A DNA stretch of 64,000 bases from an uncultured Sterolibacteriaceae bacterium (lineage in GTDB: Bacteria; Pseudomonadota; Gammaproteobacteria; Burkholderiales; Rhodocyclaceae): contig CALARK010000025.1 of NCBI GenBank assembly GCA_937888595.1, positions 14,885 to 78,884 of the forward strand. The letters run 5' to 3'. The notes under the pieces were generated by a model. The model worked only from the letters and a program-made list of their open reading frames with translations. It ran no database searches and was not told where the DNA came from. Positions 35,001 to 44,522 of the stretch are shown here, piece by piece (within the stretch, counting starts at the first letter, position 1; the number at the start of each line of letters is the position of its first letter). Both the position numbers and the translations under genes were made by a program.

Positions 35001-35972
35001 GTCAAGCCGGCCGGCGAGATGGCTCAGCGCCAGTTCGGGCAGATCGGGCCGCAATTTCATCACCACGTCGGCGAGCTGCAGTTCGGCGGTGAGGCCGGTG
35101 AAACTGCGATCGGCGACCGTCAGCCACAGCCGCACGTCGCCCCGGCCGCTCGACCATTCCAGCGGCAGGTCGAGCCAGGCCTGCCATGCAGCCAGGTCGG
35201 CCGCACGCAGGTCGGCATAGAGGTCGCCTTCCCAGTCGCCGGGATCGGCGATATCGCTGCCGACCAGGTTGCCGCGCAGGTCCAGGCGAGCCGCGGCGGC
35301 GGCGGGCGGCTCGGCGCTGAAGCCGAAACTGTGGTGGCGGCCGAAATTCCTCAGCTCGAAGTTCAGCCGCGCGAGGCTGAACGGCGGCGCACCGCGCAGT
35401 TCGTCGTGCCAGGCGACCGTCGCATCGCGCACGACGATGCGGCCCTGCCCGAGCAGCCAGTCCGCGAAACCGCCGTCGCCGGAGCCGGCGAGCGGCAGGC
35501 CGGCGATGAAGATCGTGCCGGCGGCATCGCGGCGGATGTCGAGCTGCGGCGCGACGATTTCGAGGCGATGCAGGCGCAGGCCGAACACGAGCAGCGACGA
35601 CCAGCCGATCTCGGCCTCGACATGCTCGAGGCGCAGGGCCGGGCGCCCCTCCCGGTCGTGGATCTGCAGGCCCTGCAACGCCAGGCGGGGATGCAGGCCG
35701 GGCCATTCGGCCGACAGGCCGGACAGGGTGACCGGCAGGCCGATCGCATCCGTCAGCCGGGCTTCCACCAGCGCCTGCTGGCCGGCGAGCTGCGGCATCA
35801 GGAAATATCGGCCACCGAGAATCAGGGCCCCGGCGGCGAAGTAGAGGAGCAACGCCAGTCGCCCCGACCAGACGAGCGCGCGACGGGCAAATCCTGAGGG
35901 GGGAAAGGAAGGCGCGGGCAAGGGGGAGGGGGCTAGAATGCGGCGGTATTTGTGGCGGCCATGCATGATCAT
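32073..35972 (-). CDS. yhdP: YhdP family AsmA-like envelope protein
   Basis: About 1299 residues. One N-terminal membrane helix (LALLLYFAAGALILGGRYFL) anchors a very long periplasmic beta-rich body. YhdP, with TamB and YdbH, is one of the bridge-like proteins thought to carry phospholipids from inner to outer membrane. The C-terminal block with SLQSLPRRITLDFRDIFSEGFAFDSI and GTMLANPVAGAVVWLAQK is characteristic. The ATG at 35972 is preferred; a TTG at 35993 or ATG at 35966 is possible. It is divergent from glnE, with only about 30 bases between starts. Confidence 0.93.
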   Translation of the reverse strand: MIMHGRHKYRRILAPSPLPAPSFPPSGFARRALVWSGRLALLLYFAAGALILGGRYFLMPQLAGQQALVEARLTDAIGLPVTLSGLSAEWPGLHPRLALQGLQIHDREGRPALRLEHVEAEIGWSSLLVFGLRLHRLEIVAPQLDIRRDAAGTIFIAGLPLAGSGDGGFADWLLGQGRIVVRDATVAWHDELRGAPPFSLARLNFELRNFGRHHSFGFSAEPPAAAAARLDLRGNLVGSDIADPGDWEGDLYADLRAADLAAWQAWLDLPLEWSSGRGDVRLWLTVADRSFTGLTAELQLADVVMKLRPDLPELALSHLAGRLDGRREGDGYTAASRRLTLATADGIVLPPTDARLRLVPAGRKAGGEFAANTLDIGALAALAGHLPLPGQAHARLQEFKPHGQLSDLDLSWEGPAAAPTHWQAKLRFDGLAFAAHQELPGFAGLSGRLEGDAHSGDIRLDSRDLRVELPAVFPEPVLAFAQFEADAGWTAREGGLDLRLARSAFRNVDAQGEAAGTYRYTGQGPGEIDLSAKLTNAAGKAVWRYMPLVVNQDARDWLRASIVGGISESTTLRLKGPLAQFPFRDGKGGIFQVKGTIRGATLDYAPGWPRITGIDGELLFEGVHMTIRGRRANIMGVALSDVAAEILDLEAAEEMLLVSGRASGETRRFLDFIEASPVGERIDHFTQPMSAEGRGELSLRLAMPLRRIAETDVQGSYRFADNRIRVLPELLPLTAAQGEFSFTSDRLQARGLRAQLLGAPVSIDVANLAGGAVRVEAKGTLPAAALRQQPELAQLSGSRVFDHLSGEAPWRATVTVKKPAAEVLVEAGFDAISSSLPEPLNKSSGTPLPLRVAGRIEAQANRWTAELGTLASVQLQQDGPGWRGRVALGEAARQPAAALPERGLSLAIAGASLDVDRWRSLLAPAPADNGSTSDAPGADLPLAGVKLRSDVLRVQQRDFHDVRIDATQSGGRWRIALDSREARGQLDWTPAGAGRIAGRFATLALPAAQRSPEAAGEAPDTSQELPAVDLVIDDFRLGEMALGAVRVAAENRAGSWQAKLDVKNEAARLEGTGKWRPSRTAPETALDFRLQVDDAEKLLDRAGLPDAVRRGSGSVEGSLSWAGTPFGFDLPSLSGQMKADIGKGQFKKLEPGVGRLLGVLSLQSLPRRITLDFRDIFSEGFAFDSIVGTAGIARGIMRTDRLDIRGQAAKILLSGQVNLMTETQDLKVRVQPSVGDTIATGTMLANPVAGAVVWLAQKALDDPFGQAFAYEYAVTGPWSDPQVEKINRNVDTDRKAAAP

Positions 35973-36003
35973 GGCCGATGAATGGTCCGGCAAATTCTAA
36001 TCC

Positions 36004-38664
36004 ATGACTTCCCCGCTCTCCCCCGTCGATCACTCGCGTTATCTGGCCCGTCTGCTGCAGGCACGCCCGGGACTCGCCTGTGAAATGGACACCGGCACGA
36101 CGCCCCTGTCCGCACCGCTGATCCAGGCCTGGCTGTCCGAAGCGCCGCTGACGGAGGACAACCTGAAGCCGGCACTGCGCCGCCTCAAGCAGCGCGCCAT
36201 GGCGCGCATCGCGGGCCGCGACCTGTCCGGGCAGGCGGATCTCGCCGAAGTCGTCGAGAGCATGACGCTGCTGGCCGATGCCGTGGTCGCCGCGGCCCTC
36301 GCGGTCACGGAAACCGCCCTCGTCGCGCGCTACGGCACGCCGCGCAACGCGGCCGGCGAGCGCATCGAACTGATCGTCATCGGCATGGGCAAGCTCGGCG
36401 GGCGCGAGCTGAACGTCTCGTCCGACATCGACCTGATCTTCGTCTACCCCGAGGACGGCGATACCGACGGCCCGCGCAGCATTTCGAACTTCGAGTTCTT
36501 CGGCCGCCTCGGCAAGGCGCTCAACAACGCCATCGCCGACATCACCGAGGACGGCCAGGTGTTCCGCGTCGACCTGCGGCTGCGGCCGAACGGCGACTCG
36601 GGCCCGCTGGTGTGCAGCTTCGCCATGCTGGAAACCTATTTCGTCGCGCAGGGCCGCGAGTGGGAGCGCTACGCCTGGATCAAGGCCCGGCCGCTCACCG
36701 GGAATCGCTGGGATGAGCTGGAGGCCATCCGCCGCCCCTTCGTCTTCCGCAAGTACCTCGACTTCGGCACCATCAACGCCATGCGCGACCTGCACGCCCA
36801 GATCCGCCGCGAAGTGGCGAAGAAGGACATGGCGAACAACGTCAAGCTCGGTCCCGGCGGCATCCGCGAGATCGAGTTCATCGCCCAGGTATTTCAACTC
36901 ATTCGCGGCGGCCGCGACGTCGCGCTGCAGATCAAGCCGACGCTCGAGGTGCTGAAGCTGCTCGTCGACCGGGGCCAGCTCGAGCTCGACGCCGTCGTCG
37001 AGCTTTCCGCCGCCTACCGCTTCCTGCGCCGGCTCGAGCATCGCCTGCAGTACCTCGACGACGCGCAGACCCACAGGCTGCCGGACAACCCGGAGGACCA
37101 GCAGCGCGTGGCGCTGTCGATGGGTTTCGCCAACTACGAGGCGCTGCTGATGGAACTGGACGACCATCGCCAGACCGTGGCGCGCCATTTCGAGGGCATC
37201 TTCGCCGACCCGAACGAGGCCGGGCACGAGCTCGACGGCGTCTGGAACGGCGACGGGACCCACAGCGAGGAACTGGCAAAAATCGGCTTCGGCGAGACGG
37301 CGGCCCTGTGCGACCGGCTCGCCGCGATCCGCGCCGGGAGCCGCTACCAGTCGATGAGCGAACAGGCCAAGGGTCGCTTCGACGCGCTCGTGCCGCGTGC
37401 CATCCAGGCTGCCGCGGCGTCGGGAAACCCCGACGCGACGCTGTCGCGCATGCTCGACCTGCTCGAGGCGATCGGCCGGCGTTCGGCCTACCTCGCCCTG
37501 CTGCTGCAATACCCGCACGCGCTCGAACAGGTCGCCCGCATCGCCGGCGCCTCGTCGTGGGCGGCCGACTACCTGCTCAAGCATCCGGTGCTGCTCGACG
37601 AGCTGCTCGATGCGCGGCTGCTGCAGATGGCGCCGGACTGGCCGGGCTTCCGCCAGCAGCTGGAGGAGCAGACGGATGCGCTCGAGCCCGATACCGAAGC
37701 GCAGATGGACGCCCTGCGGGAAGCCCATCACGCCCAGATCTTCCGCCTCGTCAGCCAGGACATCGCCGGGCTGCTCACCGTCGAGAAGCTCTCCGACCAC
37801 CTGTCCGAACTGGCCGACATCCTCGTCGGGCGCACCATCACGCTGGCCTGGCGCAAGCTGCTGACGAAGCATCGCCCCGACGACATGGGGCCGGCCTTTG
37901 CCGTCATCGGCTACGGGAAGCTCGGCGGCAAGGAGCTCGGTTACGCGTCCGACCTCGACCTCGTCTACCTGTTCGACGACCCGGCGCCGGAAGCGGGGCA
38001 TGTCTATGCCAAGCTCGGCACGCGGCTCAATACCTGGCTGTCGTCGCGGACCGCCGCCGGCATCCTGTTCGAGACCGACCTGCGCCTGCGCCCCAACGGC
38101 GATGCCGGCCTCGTGGTCTCATCGCTCGAGGCCTTCCGCAAGTACCAGCTCGAGAATGCCTGGGTGTGGGAGCACCAGGCCCTGACGCGGGCGCGCTTCA
38201 TCGCCGGCGACCCGGCCATCGGCGAGATTTTCGAGCAGATCCGCGTCGAGATCCTCTGCCAGCGCCGGGACCGCGACAAGCTGCGCGAGGAAGTGCTGGC
38301 GATGCGGCGGAAGATGTCCGACAACCTGTCTTCCCGCGGCAACGACGAAATCTTCGACCTGAAGCAGGATTTCGGCGGCCTCGTCGATGTCGAGTTCGCG
38401 GTGCAGTACCTGATCCTCGCCCACGCCTGCGACCACCCGCGGCTCACCGGCAACCTCGGCAACATCGCGCTGCTGCGCATCGCCGCCGAATGCGGGCTGA
38501 TCCCGGCCGACCTGGCCGTGACGGTCGGCGATGCCTACCGCGAATACCGCCGCCTGCAGCATCTGCGTCGGCTGAACAACCTCGACAGCCGCGTCGACGC
38601 CGCAACGCACCAGGCGCGCATCGCCGCGGTGCGCGCCCTCTGGAAACACGTCTTTGGAGAATGA
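36004..38664 (+). CDS. glnE: glutamine synthetase adenylyltransferase/deadenylase
   Basis: 886 residues. GlnE adds and removes AMP on glutamine synthetase according to nitrogen status. Both nucleotidyltransferase domains carry their signature: GMGKLGGRELNVSSDIDLIFVY (about 122-143) in the deadenylase half and GYGKLGGKELGYASDLDLVYLF (about 636-657) in the adenylylase half. Each is followed by a helical PII-uridylyl-type domain. Length is slightly under the enterobacterial form but complete. argJ starts immediately after, with its ribosome site inside the glnE end. Confidence 0.96.
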   Translation: MTSPLSPVDHSRYLARLLQARPGLACEMDTGTTPLSAPLIQAWLSEAPLTEDNLKPALRRLKQRAMARIAGRDLSGQADLAEVVESMTLLADAVVAAALAVTETALVARYGTPRNAAGERIELIVIGMGKLGGRELNVSSDIDLIFVYPEDGDTDGPRSISNFEFFGRLGKALNNAIADITEDGQVFRVDLRLRPNGDSGPLVCSFAMLETYFVAQGREWERYAWIKARPLTGNRWDELEAIRRPFVFRKYLDFGTINAMRDLHAQIRREVAKKDMANNVKLGPGGIREIEFIAQVFQLIRGGRDVALQIKPTLEVLKLLVDRGQLELDAVVELSAAYRFLRRLEHRLQYLDDAQTHRLPDNPEDQQRVALSMGFANYEALLMELDDHRQTVARHFEGIFADPNEAGHELDGVWNGDGTHSEELAKIGFGETAALCDRLAAIRAGSRYQSMSEQAKGRFDALVPRAIQAAAASGNPDATLSRMLDLLEAIGRRSAYLALLLQYPHALEQVARIAGASSWAADYLLKHPVLLDELLDARLLQMAPDWPGFRQQLEEQTDALEPDTEAQMDALREAHHAQIFRLVSQDIAGLLTVEKLSDHLSELADILVGRTITLAWRKLLTKHRPDDMGPAFAVIGYGKLGGKELGYASDLDLVYLFDDPAPEAGHVYAKLGTRLNTWLSSRTAAGILFETDLRLRPNGDAGLVVSSLEAFRKYQLENAWVWEHQALTRARFIAGDPAIGEIFEQIRVEILCQRRDRDKLREEVLAMRRKMSDNLSSRGNDEIFDLKQDFGGLVDVEFAVQYLILAHACDHPRLTGNLGNIALLRIAAECGLIPADLAVTVGDAYREYRRLQHLRRLNNLDSRVDAATHQARIAAVRALWKHVFGE

Positions 38665-38665
38665 C

Positions 38666-39904
38666 ATGCCGGTGAACTACTCGACACCTACTCCCGATCA
38701 ACTCCACCCCGTCGCGGGCGTCCGGCTCGGTACGGCGGAAGCCGGCATCCGCAAGGCCAACCGCCGCGACCTGACCGTGATCGAACTCGCCCCCGGCAGC
38801 CGCGTCGCCGGCGTATTCACAAAGAACCGCTTTTGCGCTGCCCCGGTGCATGTCTGCCGCGCGCACCTGAAGAACGAAGGCATTCGCGCCCTGGTCATCA
38901 ACACCGGCATCGCCAATGCCGGCACCGGCGAACCCGGCATGGAAACCGCCCGCCAGAGTTGCGCCGCACTGGCCAAGCTGATGGACCTGCGTGCCGACCA
39001 GGTGCTGCCCTTCTCCACCGGCGTGATCCTCGAACCGCTGCCGGTCGAGCGCCTCAAGGCCGGCCTGCCCGCCGCGCTGTCGGCACTGAAGGCGGATGGC
39101 TGGCACGACGCCGCCCACGCGATCATGACCACCGACACCGTCGCGAAGGCGGCCAGCAGAAAAGTCGGCGCCGGCAGTACGGCAGCCACCATCACCGGCA
39201 TCGCCAAGGGCGCCGGCATGATCCGCCCGAACATGGCCACCATGCTCGGCTTCATGGCCACCGACGCCGCCGTCAGCCAGCCGATGCTCGAACGCCTCGT
39301 CAAGGAAGCCGCCGACGAGTCCTTCAACTGCATCACCGTCGACGGCGACACCTCGACCAACGACTCTTTCGTGCTGATCGCCACCGGCCAGGGCACGGCG
39401 AAATTCGAGAGCGTGGACGCGCCGGGCTGGGCCGAGTTCAAGCAGGCCGTCATCGCGGTGGCGCGCGAACTGGCGCAGGCGATCGTCCGCGACGGCGAGG
39501 GCGCGACCAAGTACATCGAGATCGCCGTCGAGGGCGGCCGCACCGTCAGCGAGTGCAAGGCGGCCGGCTACGCCATCGCGCATTCGCCGCTGGTCAAGAC
39601 CGCCATGTTCGCCTCCGACCCCAACCTCGGCCGCATCCTCGCCGCCATCGGCTACGCCTGGAACCTCGACCCGGCACTCGCCGACCTCGACGACACGAAG
39701 GTGAAGGTGTGGCTCGGCGAAACCCTGGTCGCCGAGCACGGCGGTCGTGCGGTCAGCTACAAGGAAGAGGACGGTGCCGCCGCGATGAAGCCGGCCGAGA
39801 TCCGCATCCGCGTCGACCTCGGCCGCGGCAACCAGCAGGCCAGGGTCTGGACCTGCGACTTCAGCTACGACTACGTGAAGATCAACGCCGACTACCGCAG
39901 CTAG
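38666..39904 (+). CDS. argJ: bifunctional ornithine acetyltransferase/N-acetylglutamate synthase
   Basis: 412 residues from the ATG at 38666, with GGAG six bases upstream; a TTG at 38654 is rejected. ArgJ recycles the acetyl group in arginine synthesis. The self-cleavage site is the Thr in PNMATMLGF. Residues about 166-173 (KVGAGSTA) are encoded by a copy of the dispersed repeat just before the conserved TGIAKGAGMIRPNMATML. The stop (TAG) overlaps the stop of the convergent hybrid kinase gene within CTAG. Confidence 0.96.
   Translation: MPVNYSTPTPDQLHPVAGVRLGTAEAGIRKANRRDLTVIELAPGSRVAGVFTKNRFCAAPVHVCRAHLKNEGIRALVINTGIANAGTGEPGMETARQSCAALAKLMDLRADQVLPFSTGVILEPLPVERLKAGLPAALSALKADGWHDAAHAIMTTDTVAKAASRKVGAGSTAATITGIAKGAGMIRPNMATMLGFMATDAAVSQPMLERLVKEAADESFNCITVDGDTSTNDSFVLIATGQGTAKFESVDAPGWAEFKQAVIAVARELAQAIVRDGEGATKYIEIAVEGGRTVSECKAAGYAIAHSPLVKTAMFASDPNLGRILAAIGYAWNLDPALADLDDTKVKVWLGETLVAEHGGRAVSYKEEDGAAAMKPAEIRIRVDLGRGNQQARVWTCDFSYDYVKINADYRS
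39160..39185 (+). repeat. dispersed repeat inside argJ, copy 10
   Basis: AAAAGTCGGCGCCGGC is exact; GGG is changed to AGT. In frame with argJ, encoding KVGAGSTA. Confidence 0.8.
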
Positions 39905-42900
39905 CGGCCACCCGGGCCAATAGTCGGCGCCGGCGGGACGGTGCTCCTGTCCAGCCAGCGCAGCAGGATCTCGAACAGGGTGTCCGGATCGACCGGCTTG
40001 GCGATGAAGTCGTCCATGCCGGCGGCGATGCAGCGCGTGCGGTCGTCGGCGAAGGCGTTCGCGGTCAACGCGATGATCGGCACGCCCTCGACGCTGGGCA
40101 GGCGGCGGATCCGGCGCGTCGCCTCGAGTCCGTCCATGTCGGGCATCTGCATGTCCATGAGGATCAGGTCGTAGGCGTGGCGCACCGCCATGTCGACCGC
40201 CTGCTGGCCGTCTTCCGCCAGGTCCACCACGAGACCGACGTCGCAGAGCAGTGACAGCGCCACTTCGCGATTGACGATTTCGTCCTCCGCCAGCAGGACC
40301 CGCCGTCCCTGATGCCGGTCGAGCAGCTCGGCCTCGGCCGCCACCGGCGAACATCTGCCGGCCACGGCCGTTTCAATCCCTTCCTGCCTGCGCAGGCGGG
40401 CGGTGAACCAGAAGGTGCTGCCCTGTCCGGGCACGCTGCTCACGCCGGCGCTGCCGCCCATCACCTCGGCGATCTTGCGGGTGATGGCGAGGCCGAGGCC
40501 GGTGCCGCCGTACTTGCGGGTGATCGAGTTGTCGGCCTGCTCGAAGGCCGCGAACAGTTTGGTCACGGTTTCGGGCGGGATGCCGATGCCGGTATCCTGG
40601 ACCTCGAAGCGGATGACCGCCGCCGCCCCGTCCTCGTGCTCGACGCGCGACCGCAGCGTCACCGTGCCCGTTTCGGTGAACTTGACGGCGTTGGTGGCGT
40701 AGTTCAGCAGCGCCTGCTGCAGCCGTGTCGGATCGCCCAGCAGGCGGCCCGACGGATATTCGCTATCGATGACGAGGCCCAGGCCCTTGGCGCGGATGCG
40801 ATCCTGCAGCATGCTGGACACGTTGCCGAGCAGGGCATCGATCCGCACCGCCGTTTCCTCGAGGGCGAACTTGCCGGCCTCGATCTTCGACAGGTCGAGG
40901 ATGGCGTTGATGATCTCGAGCAAATGCTGGCCGGCGACCTCGATCTTGTCGAGCCGGTCGGCCTGCTGCATGGTCACGCCGCCACGGCGCAGCAGATGCA
41001 CCATGCCGGTGATGGCATTCAGCGGCGTGCGGATTTCGTGGCTCATGTTGGCGAGGAAGGCGCTCTTGGCCACGTTCGCCGTTTCGGCCGCCTCCTTCGC
41101 CTCGATCAGCGCGGCATTGGCTTCCTGCAGGTCCCGCGTGCGCATCTCGACCAGTTCCTCGAGGTGGTGGCGATGCCGCTCCAGTTCGGCTTCCGCCTGC
41201 TTGCGGTCGGTGATGTCCATGTGGATGCCGATCATCCGGACGGGCTTGCCTTCGGCATCGCGCTCGACGATGCGGCCGACCGAGTCGATCCAGACCCAAT
41301 CGCCCATGCGCGAGCGCCGCCGATACGACATTTCATGCGTCCGGTCGGAGGCGAGCGCGCTGCGGAAGATCCCCATCAGCGCGAGCCGGTCGTCCGGATG
41401 AACCTGGGCCAGCCAGTTCTCGAAATTCGTCTCGAACTCGCCCGGTGCATAGCCGAGCAGCTTCGCGTATTCGGGGCTGACGGCGACGGCGCCCGTCGGG
41501 ATGTCCAGGTCGAACCAGCCCTGGTGGGCAATCTCGAGGGCAAGGTGCAGGCGTTCCGCATTGGCCTGCAGCAATGCCTCGGCTGACTTGCGCTCGCTGA
41601 TGTCCTGCAGGGTCCCCATCATGTAGTCGATGCGGCCCTGCCCGTCGTAATGCGGGGAACCGCGCAGCTGGGTCCACTTCAGCTTGCCGGACTGCGCCCC
41701 CCGCACCTCCACCTCGATGCCGAAGGACTCGCCCGTCTCCAGGCTGCGCGTGAGATTCTCGACGACCCGCCGGCGCGACTCCGGCGTGTAGAAGTCGAGG
41801 CCCGTCTCCAGGTCCGGCTGATAGTCCGTCGGCATTTCCACGATACGGTAGACGCCCTCGGTCCACATCACGGTGTTGCGTACCGGATCGGCGCGCCAGC
41901 CGCCCAGCTGGCCGACCTGCTGGCTCTGCCGCAGGAAGAATTCGCTTTCGCGCAACTGCTCCTCGGCCTGCCGCTGGGCGGTGACGTCGCGACTGACGCC
42001 GAACAGCGCCGGCTGGCCGTTCCACTGGCCATGCACGACCCGCGTCTCGACCTGGATCAGGCGCCCGTCGACGCATTGCAGCGGCACCGGGCAGTAGTCG
42101 GCATCGCCGGCGAGCATCGCACCGACGATGGCCATCGCCTCGTCGCGGCGCGCCTCGGGATGGACCGAGAGCACGCTCTGGCCGACCAGGTCCGCCTCGG
42201 CATAACCGAGCCGTTCGCTGACGATGCGGTTGACGTTCAGGATGTTGCCGCCGCCATCCAGCACGAACAGGAAATCGTCGATGGTGTCGAAAAAGGCCCG
42301 CAGATTCCCTTCGCGCTCCTGCAGCCGGCGCTCGGCCTGCTTGCGCGCCGAGATGTCGCGGGTGACGGTGATGACGACGTTCTCGCTGCCGATGGATGCA
42401 CCGGAGGCACTGACCTCGGCATCGTAGTAGGTGCCGTCGCGGCGCCGGTGACGCGTCTCGAAGGTCGTGCGCGTGTGGGGCAGGTCGGCGAAGCCCTTGC
42501 GGATCTCCGCCTCGGACAGATTGACCTCGAAATCCCAGGTATGCAGGCGCAGCGCCTCCTCCTGCGTGTAGCCGAGCATCTCGGCGAAGCGCCGGTTGGC
42601 CTCGATGACGCGGTGCTCCTGATCGAAGATGGCGATGCCGTCCGAGGAATTCTCGACCAGCACGCGCAGCCGTTCCGCATCGCTCTCGCGGGCGATCCGG
42701 GCCGCCTTCTCTCCGGTGATGTCGCGCCAGATGGCGACCAGATAGTCGCGCTCGCGCAAGCGCATGTGGCGTACCAGAATCTGCACATCGATGATGCTGC
42801 CGTCCTTGCGGCGATGGCGGTTTTCGAAGCTGGCGCTGCTCGCCAGCCGCAGCTGCTCGACCGCAGCCCGCAGGGCGGCCTCGTCATGATCGGCCTGGAT

Positions 42901-43587
42901 GCCGGCGAGCGGCATGCCCAGCAGCTCCTCGCGCGTATAGCCGAGCATCCGGCAGCCCGCCGCGTTCACCTCGACGAACGTCAGTGTTTCGATGTCGACC
43001 ATATCGATGCCGATCTCGACATGATTGACGATGGCGCGATACAGCTCCTCCCTTTCGCGCAGCGCCTTGCTTGTCTCCGCCTGCGCGTCGAGTGCCGCCT
43101 GCAGTTGCGCCTGCAGCCGCCCGTTTTCCTCTTCCTGCAGCTTGCGGCACGTGATATCGACGTCGACGCAGGCGACGCAGGGGCCGGAACACTCCCCGCC
43201 CGGAACGACGAACATGCTGGCCTCGACCCAGCGCGGCTCGCCCGCACGATTGCGGGTCAGGTACTCGTGCGGCCCGACCGTGCCGCCGCTGCGGATGATC
43301 GCGTGGATCTCCCGAAGGAAAGCGCTCGCCCCGTCGGTCGTGAGAATCGCCAGCTGGTCGAGCGTCCTGCCCTGCGCGTCGGCAGATTCCCAGCCGTAAA
43401 GCGCTTCGGAGGCCCGATTCCAGTAGCGCACGCAACCCGATGCGTCATACCACTGCACCGCGACATTCGGTGCATGTTCGAGGGTGGCACGCAGTCCCGC
43501 TTCCGCTTCCATAAGACCCATCGCTTCCGTTTCGTTCATCCGGGAGGCCCGGAGCCGCGTCTGTGCCGGCACATACGGATGAATCAT
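39901..43587 (-). CDS. soluble hybrid histidine kinase with six PAS domains and a receiver
   Basis: About 1228 residues from the ATG at 43587 (ATG at 43539 also possible; the frame runs further upstream but would overlap the divergent gene). No membrane segment is seen. Six PAS/PAC units fill about residues 25-800. HisKA follows with the His in AFLANMSHEIRTPLNAI, then an HATPase (DTGIGIP, GTGLGLAI) and a receiver with Asp in DLILMDMQMPDMDG and K in FIAKPVD. It has no Hpt domain, so it needs a separate phosphotransfer partner. The last residues STVPPAPTIGPGGR come from a dispersed repeat plus the end of argJ in reverse. Confidence 0.93.
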   Translation of the reverse strand: MIHPYVPAQTRLRASRMNETEAMGLMEAEAGLRATLEHAPNVAVQWYDASGCVRYWNRASEALYGWESADAQGRTLDQLAILTTDGASAFLREIHAIIRSGGTVGPHEYLTRNRAGEPRWVEASMFVVPGGECSGPCVACVDVDITCRKLQEEENGRLQAQLQAALDAQAETSKALREREELYRAIVNHVEIGIDMVDIETLTFVEVNAAGCRMLGYTREELLGMPLAGIQADHDEAALRAAVEQLRLASSASFENRHRRKDGSIIDVQILVRHMRLRERDYLVAIWRDITGEKAARIARESDAERLRVLVENSSDGIAIFDQEHRVIEANRRFAEMLGYTQEEALRLHTWDFEVNLSEAEIRKGFADLPHTRTTFETRHRRRDGTYYDAEVSASGASIGSENVVITVTRDISARKQAERRLQEREGNLRAFFDTIDDFLFVLDGGGNILNVNRIVSERLGYAEADLVGQSVLSVHPEARRDEAMAIVGAMLAGDADYCPVPLQCVDGRLIQVETRVVHGQWNGQPALFGVSRDVTAQRQAEEQLRESEFFLRQSQQVGQLGGWRADPVRNTVMWTEGVYRIVEMPTDYQPDLETGLDFYTPESRRRVVENLTRSLETGESFGIEVEVRGAQSGKLKWTQLRGSPHYDGQGRIDYMMGTLQDISERKSAEALLQANAERLHLALEIAHQGWFDLDIPTGAVAVSPEYAKLLGYAPGEFETNFENWLAQVHPDDRLALMGIFRSALASDRTHEMSYRRRSRMGDWVWIDSVGRIVERDAEGKPVRMIGIHMDITDRKQAEAELERHRHHLEELVEMRTRDLQEANAALIEAKEAAETANVAKSAFLANMSHEIRTPLNAITGMVHLLRRGGVTMQQADRLDKIEVAGQHLLEIINAILDLSKIEAGKFALEETAVRIDALLGNVSSMLQDRIRAKGLGLVIDSEYPSGRLLGDPTRLQQALLNYATNAVKFTETGTVTLRSRVEHEDGAAAVIRFEVQDTGIGIPPETVTKLFAAFEQADNSITRKYGGTGLGLAITRKIAEVMGGSAGVSSVPGQGSTFWFTARLRRQEGIETAVAGRCSPVAAEAELLDRHQGRRVLLAEDEIVNREVALSLLCDVGLVVDLAEDGQQAVDMAVRHAYDLILMDMQMPDMDGLEATRRIRRLPSVEGVPIIALTANAFADDRTRCIAAGMDDFIAKPVDPDTLFEILLRWLDRSTVPPAPTIGPGGR
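39919..39944 (+). repeat. dispersed repeat forming the kinase C-terminus, copy 11
   Basis: Near-complete copy 15 bases after the argJ stop. In the minus frame it encodes VPPAPTI at the C-terminus of the hybrid kinase. Confidence 0.85.
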
Positions 43588-43640
43588 ACCGAAGCGATAG
43601 ATAATCGGCCCTGTTCCTGCTCCATTTCGGTTCCTGAACC

Positions 43641-44309
43641 ATGACATTTCGTCCGGATCTGCTCGGTCTCGCGTTCGGCTGGCTCGCCTATGCCGCGCTG
43701 CACTCGGTGCTCGCCGCGCTCGCGATCAAGCACCGCATCACGCGCCATCTGCCCGGCCTCGCCCCGTATTACCGGCTCGCCTACAACGGGATCGCCACAA
43801 TCCTGCTGCTGCCACTGCTCTGGGCGACCTGGGCCCTGCCGGGCGAGTGGCTGTGGCGCTGGACCGGAGGCTGGGCCTGGCTGGCGAACGGACTGGCGCT
43901 CGCCGCCCTCGCCGGCTTCCTGTTCTCGAGCGGCAGCTACGACATGGGCGAATTCCTCGGCCTGACGCCACTGCGGCAAAAGCGCCGCGATGCCGCCGAG
44001 CATGACGGCTTCCGCCTCTCGCCGCTGCATCGCCATGTGCGGCATCCCTGGTATTTCCTCGGCCTCGTGCTGGTCTGGACGCGCGACATGAACGGCCCCC
44101 TGCTGGTGTCAGCGCTGGCGATCACGCTCTACTTCGTCATCGGATCGCGACTGGAGGAGCGCAAGCTCGAAGCGCACTTCGGCACGGCCTATCGTGAGTA
44201 TCGCGAACGGGTGCCCGGGCTGGTGCCGCTGCCAAGGAAATCCCTCCCGGCAGACCAGGCGGAAGACCTCGTGCAACGCTCGAAAGAAGCCATGGATCGC
44301 GGTACTTAG
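43641..44309 (+). CDS. ICMT/PEMT-superfamily membrane methyltransferase-like protein
   Basis: 222 residues with about five membrane helices. The C-terminal half has the family signature RHPWYFLGLVLVW and the end motif RLEERKLEAHFGTAYREYRERVPGLVP, which forms the S-adenosylmethionine pocket in isoprenylcysteine methyltransferase relatives. The bacterial substrate is unknown; MddA-like thiol methylation and lipid methylation are both possible. It is divergent from the hybrid kinase, about 50 bases between starts, and ends before a long non-coding stretch. Confidence 0.85.
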   Translation: MTFRPDLLGLAFGWLAYAALHSVLAALAIKHRITRHLPGLAPYYRLAYNGIATILLLPLLWATWALPGEWLWRWTGGWAWLANGLALAALAGFLFSSGSYDMGEFLGLTPLRQKRRDAAEHDGFRLSPLHRHVRHPWYFLGLVLVWTRDMNGPLLVSALAITLYFVIGSRLEERKLEAHFGTAYREYRERVPGLVPLPRKSLPADQAEDLVQRSKEAMDRGT

Positions 44310-44353
44310 AGGCAGACGACAGACCCGGCCACCTTCGGGGAATAGTCGTACGT

Positions 44354-44377
44354 GAAAGTCGGCGCTGGCGAGACGGC
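44354..44377 (+). repeat. dispersed 25 bp repeat, copy 12
   Basis: Left end of the palindromic element; GGCGCTGGCGAGACGGC variant. Confidence 0.8.
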
Positions 44378-44522
44378 TGGAGTCGGCCATCACCGGCCGG
44401 TGGGACTGCAGGAAGCTACTCCCGCTTCGGTTTAGTTTTATTCAACGTCTGTCCACTGGCGCTCCGGCGTCCTGCACCCTCACCGCGTGTAGGGCAGACG
44501 TCGAACAAAACTAAACCCATCC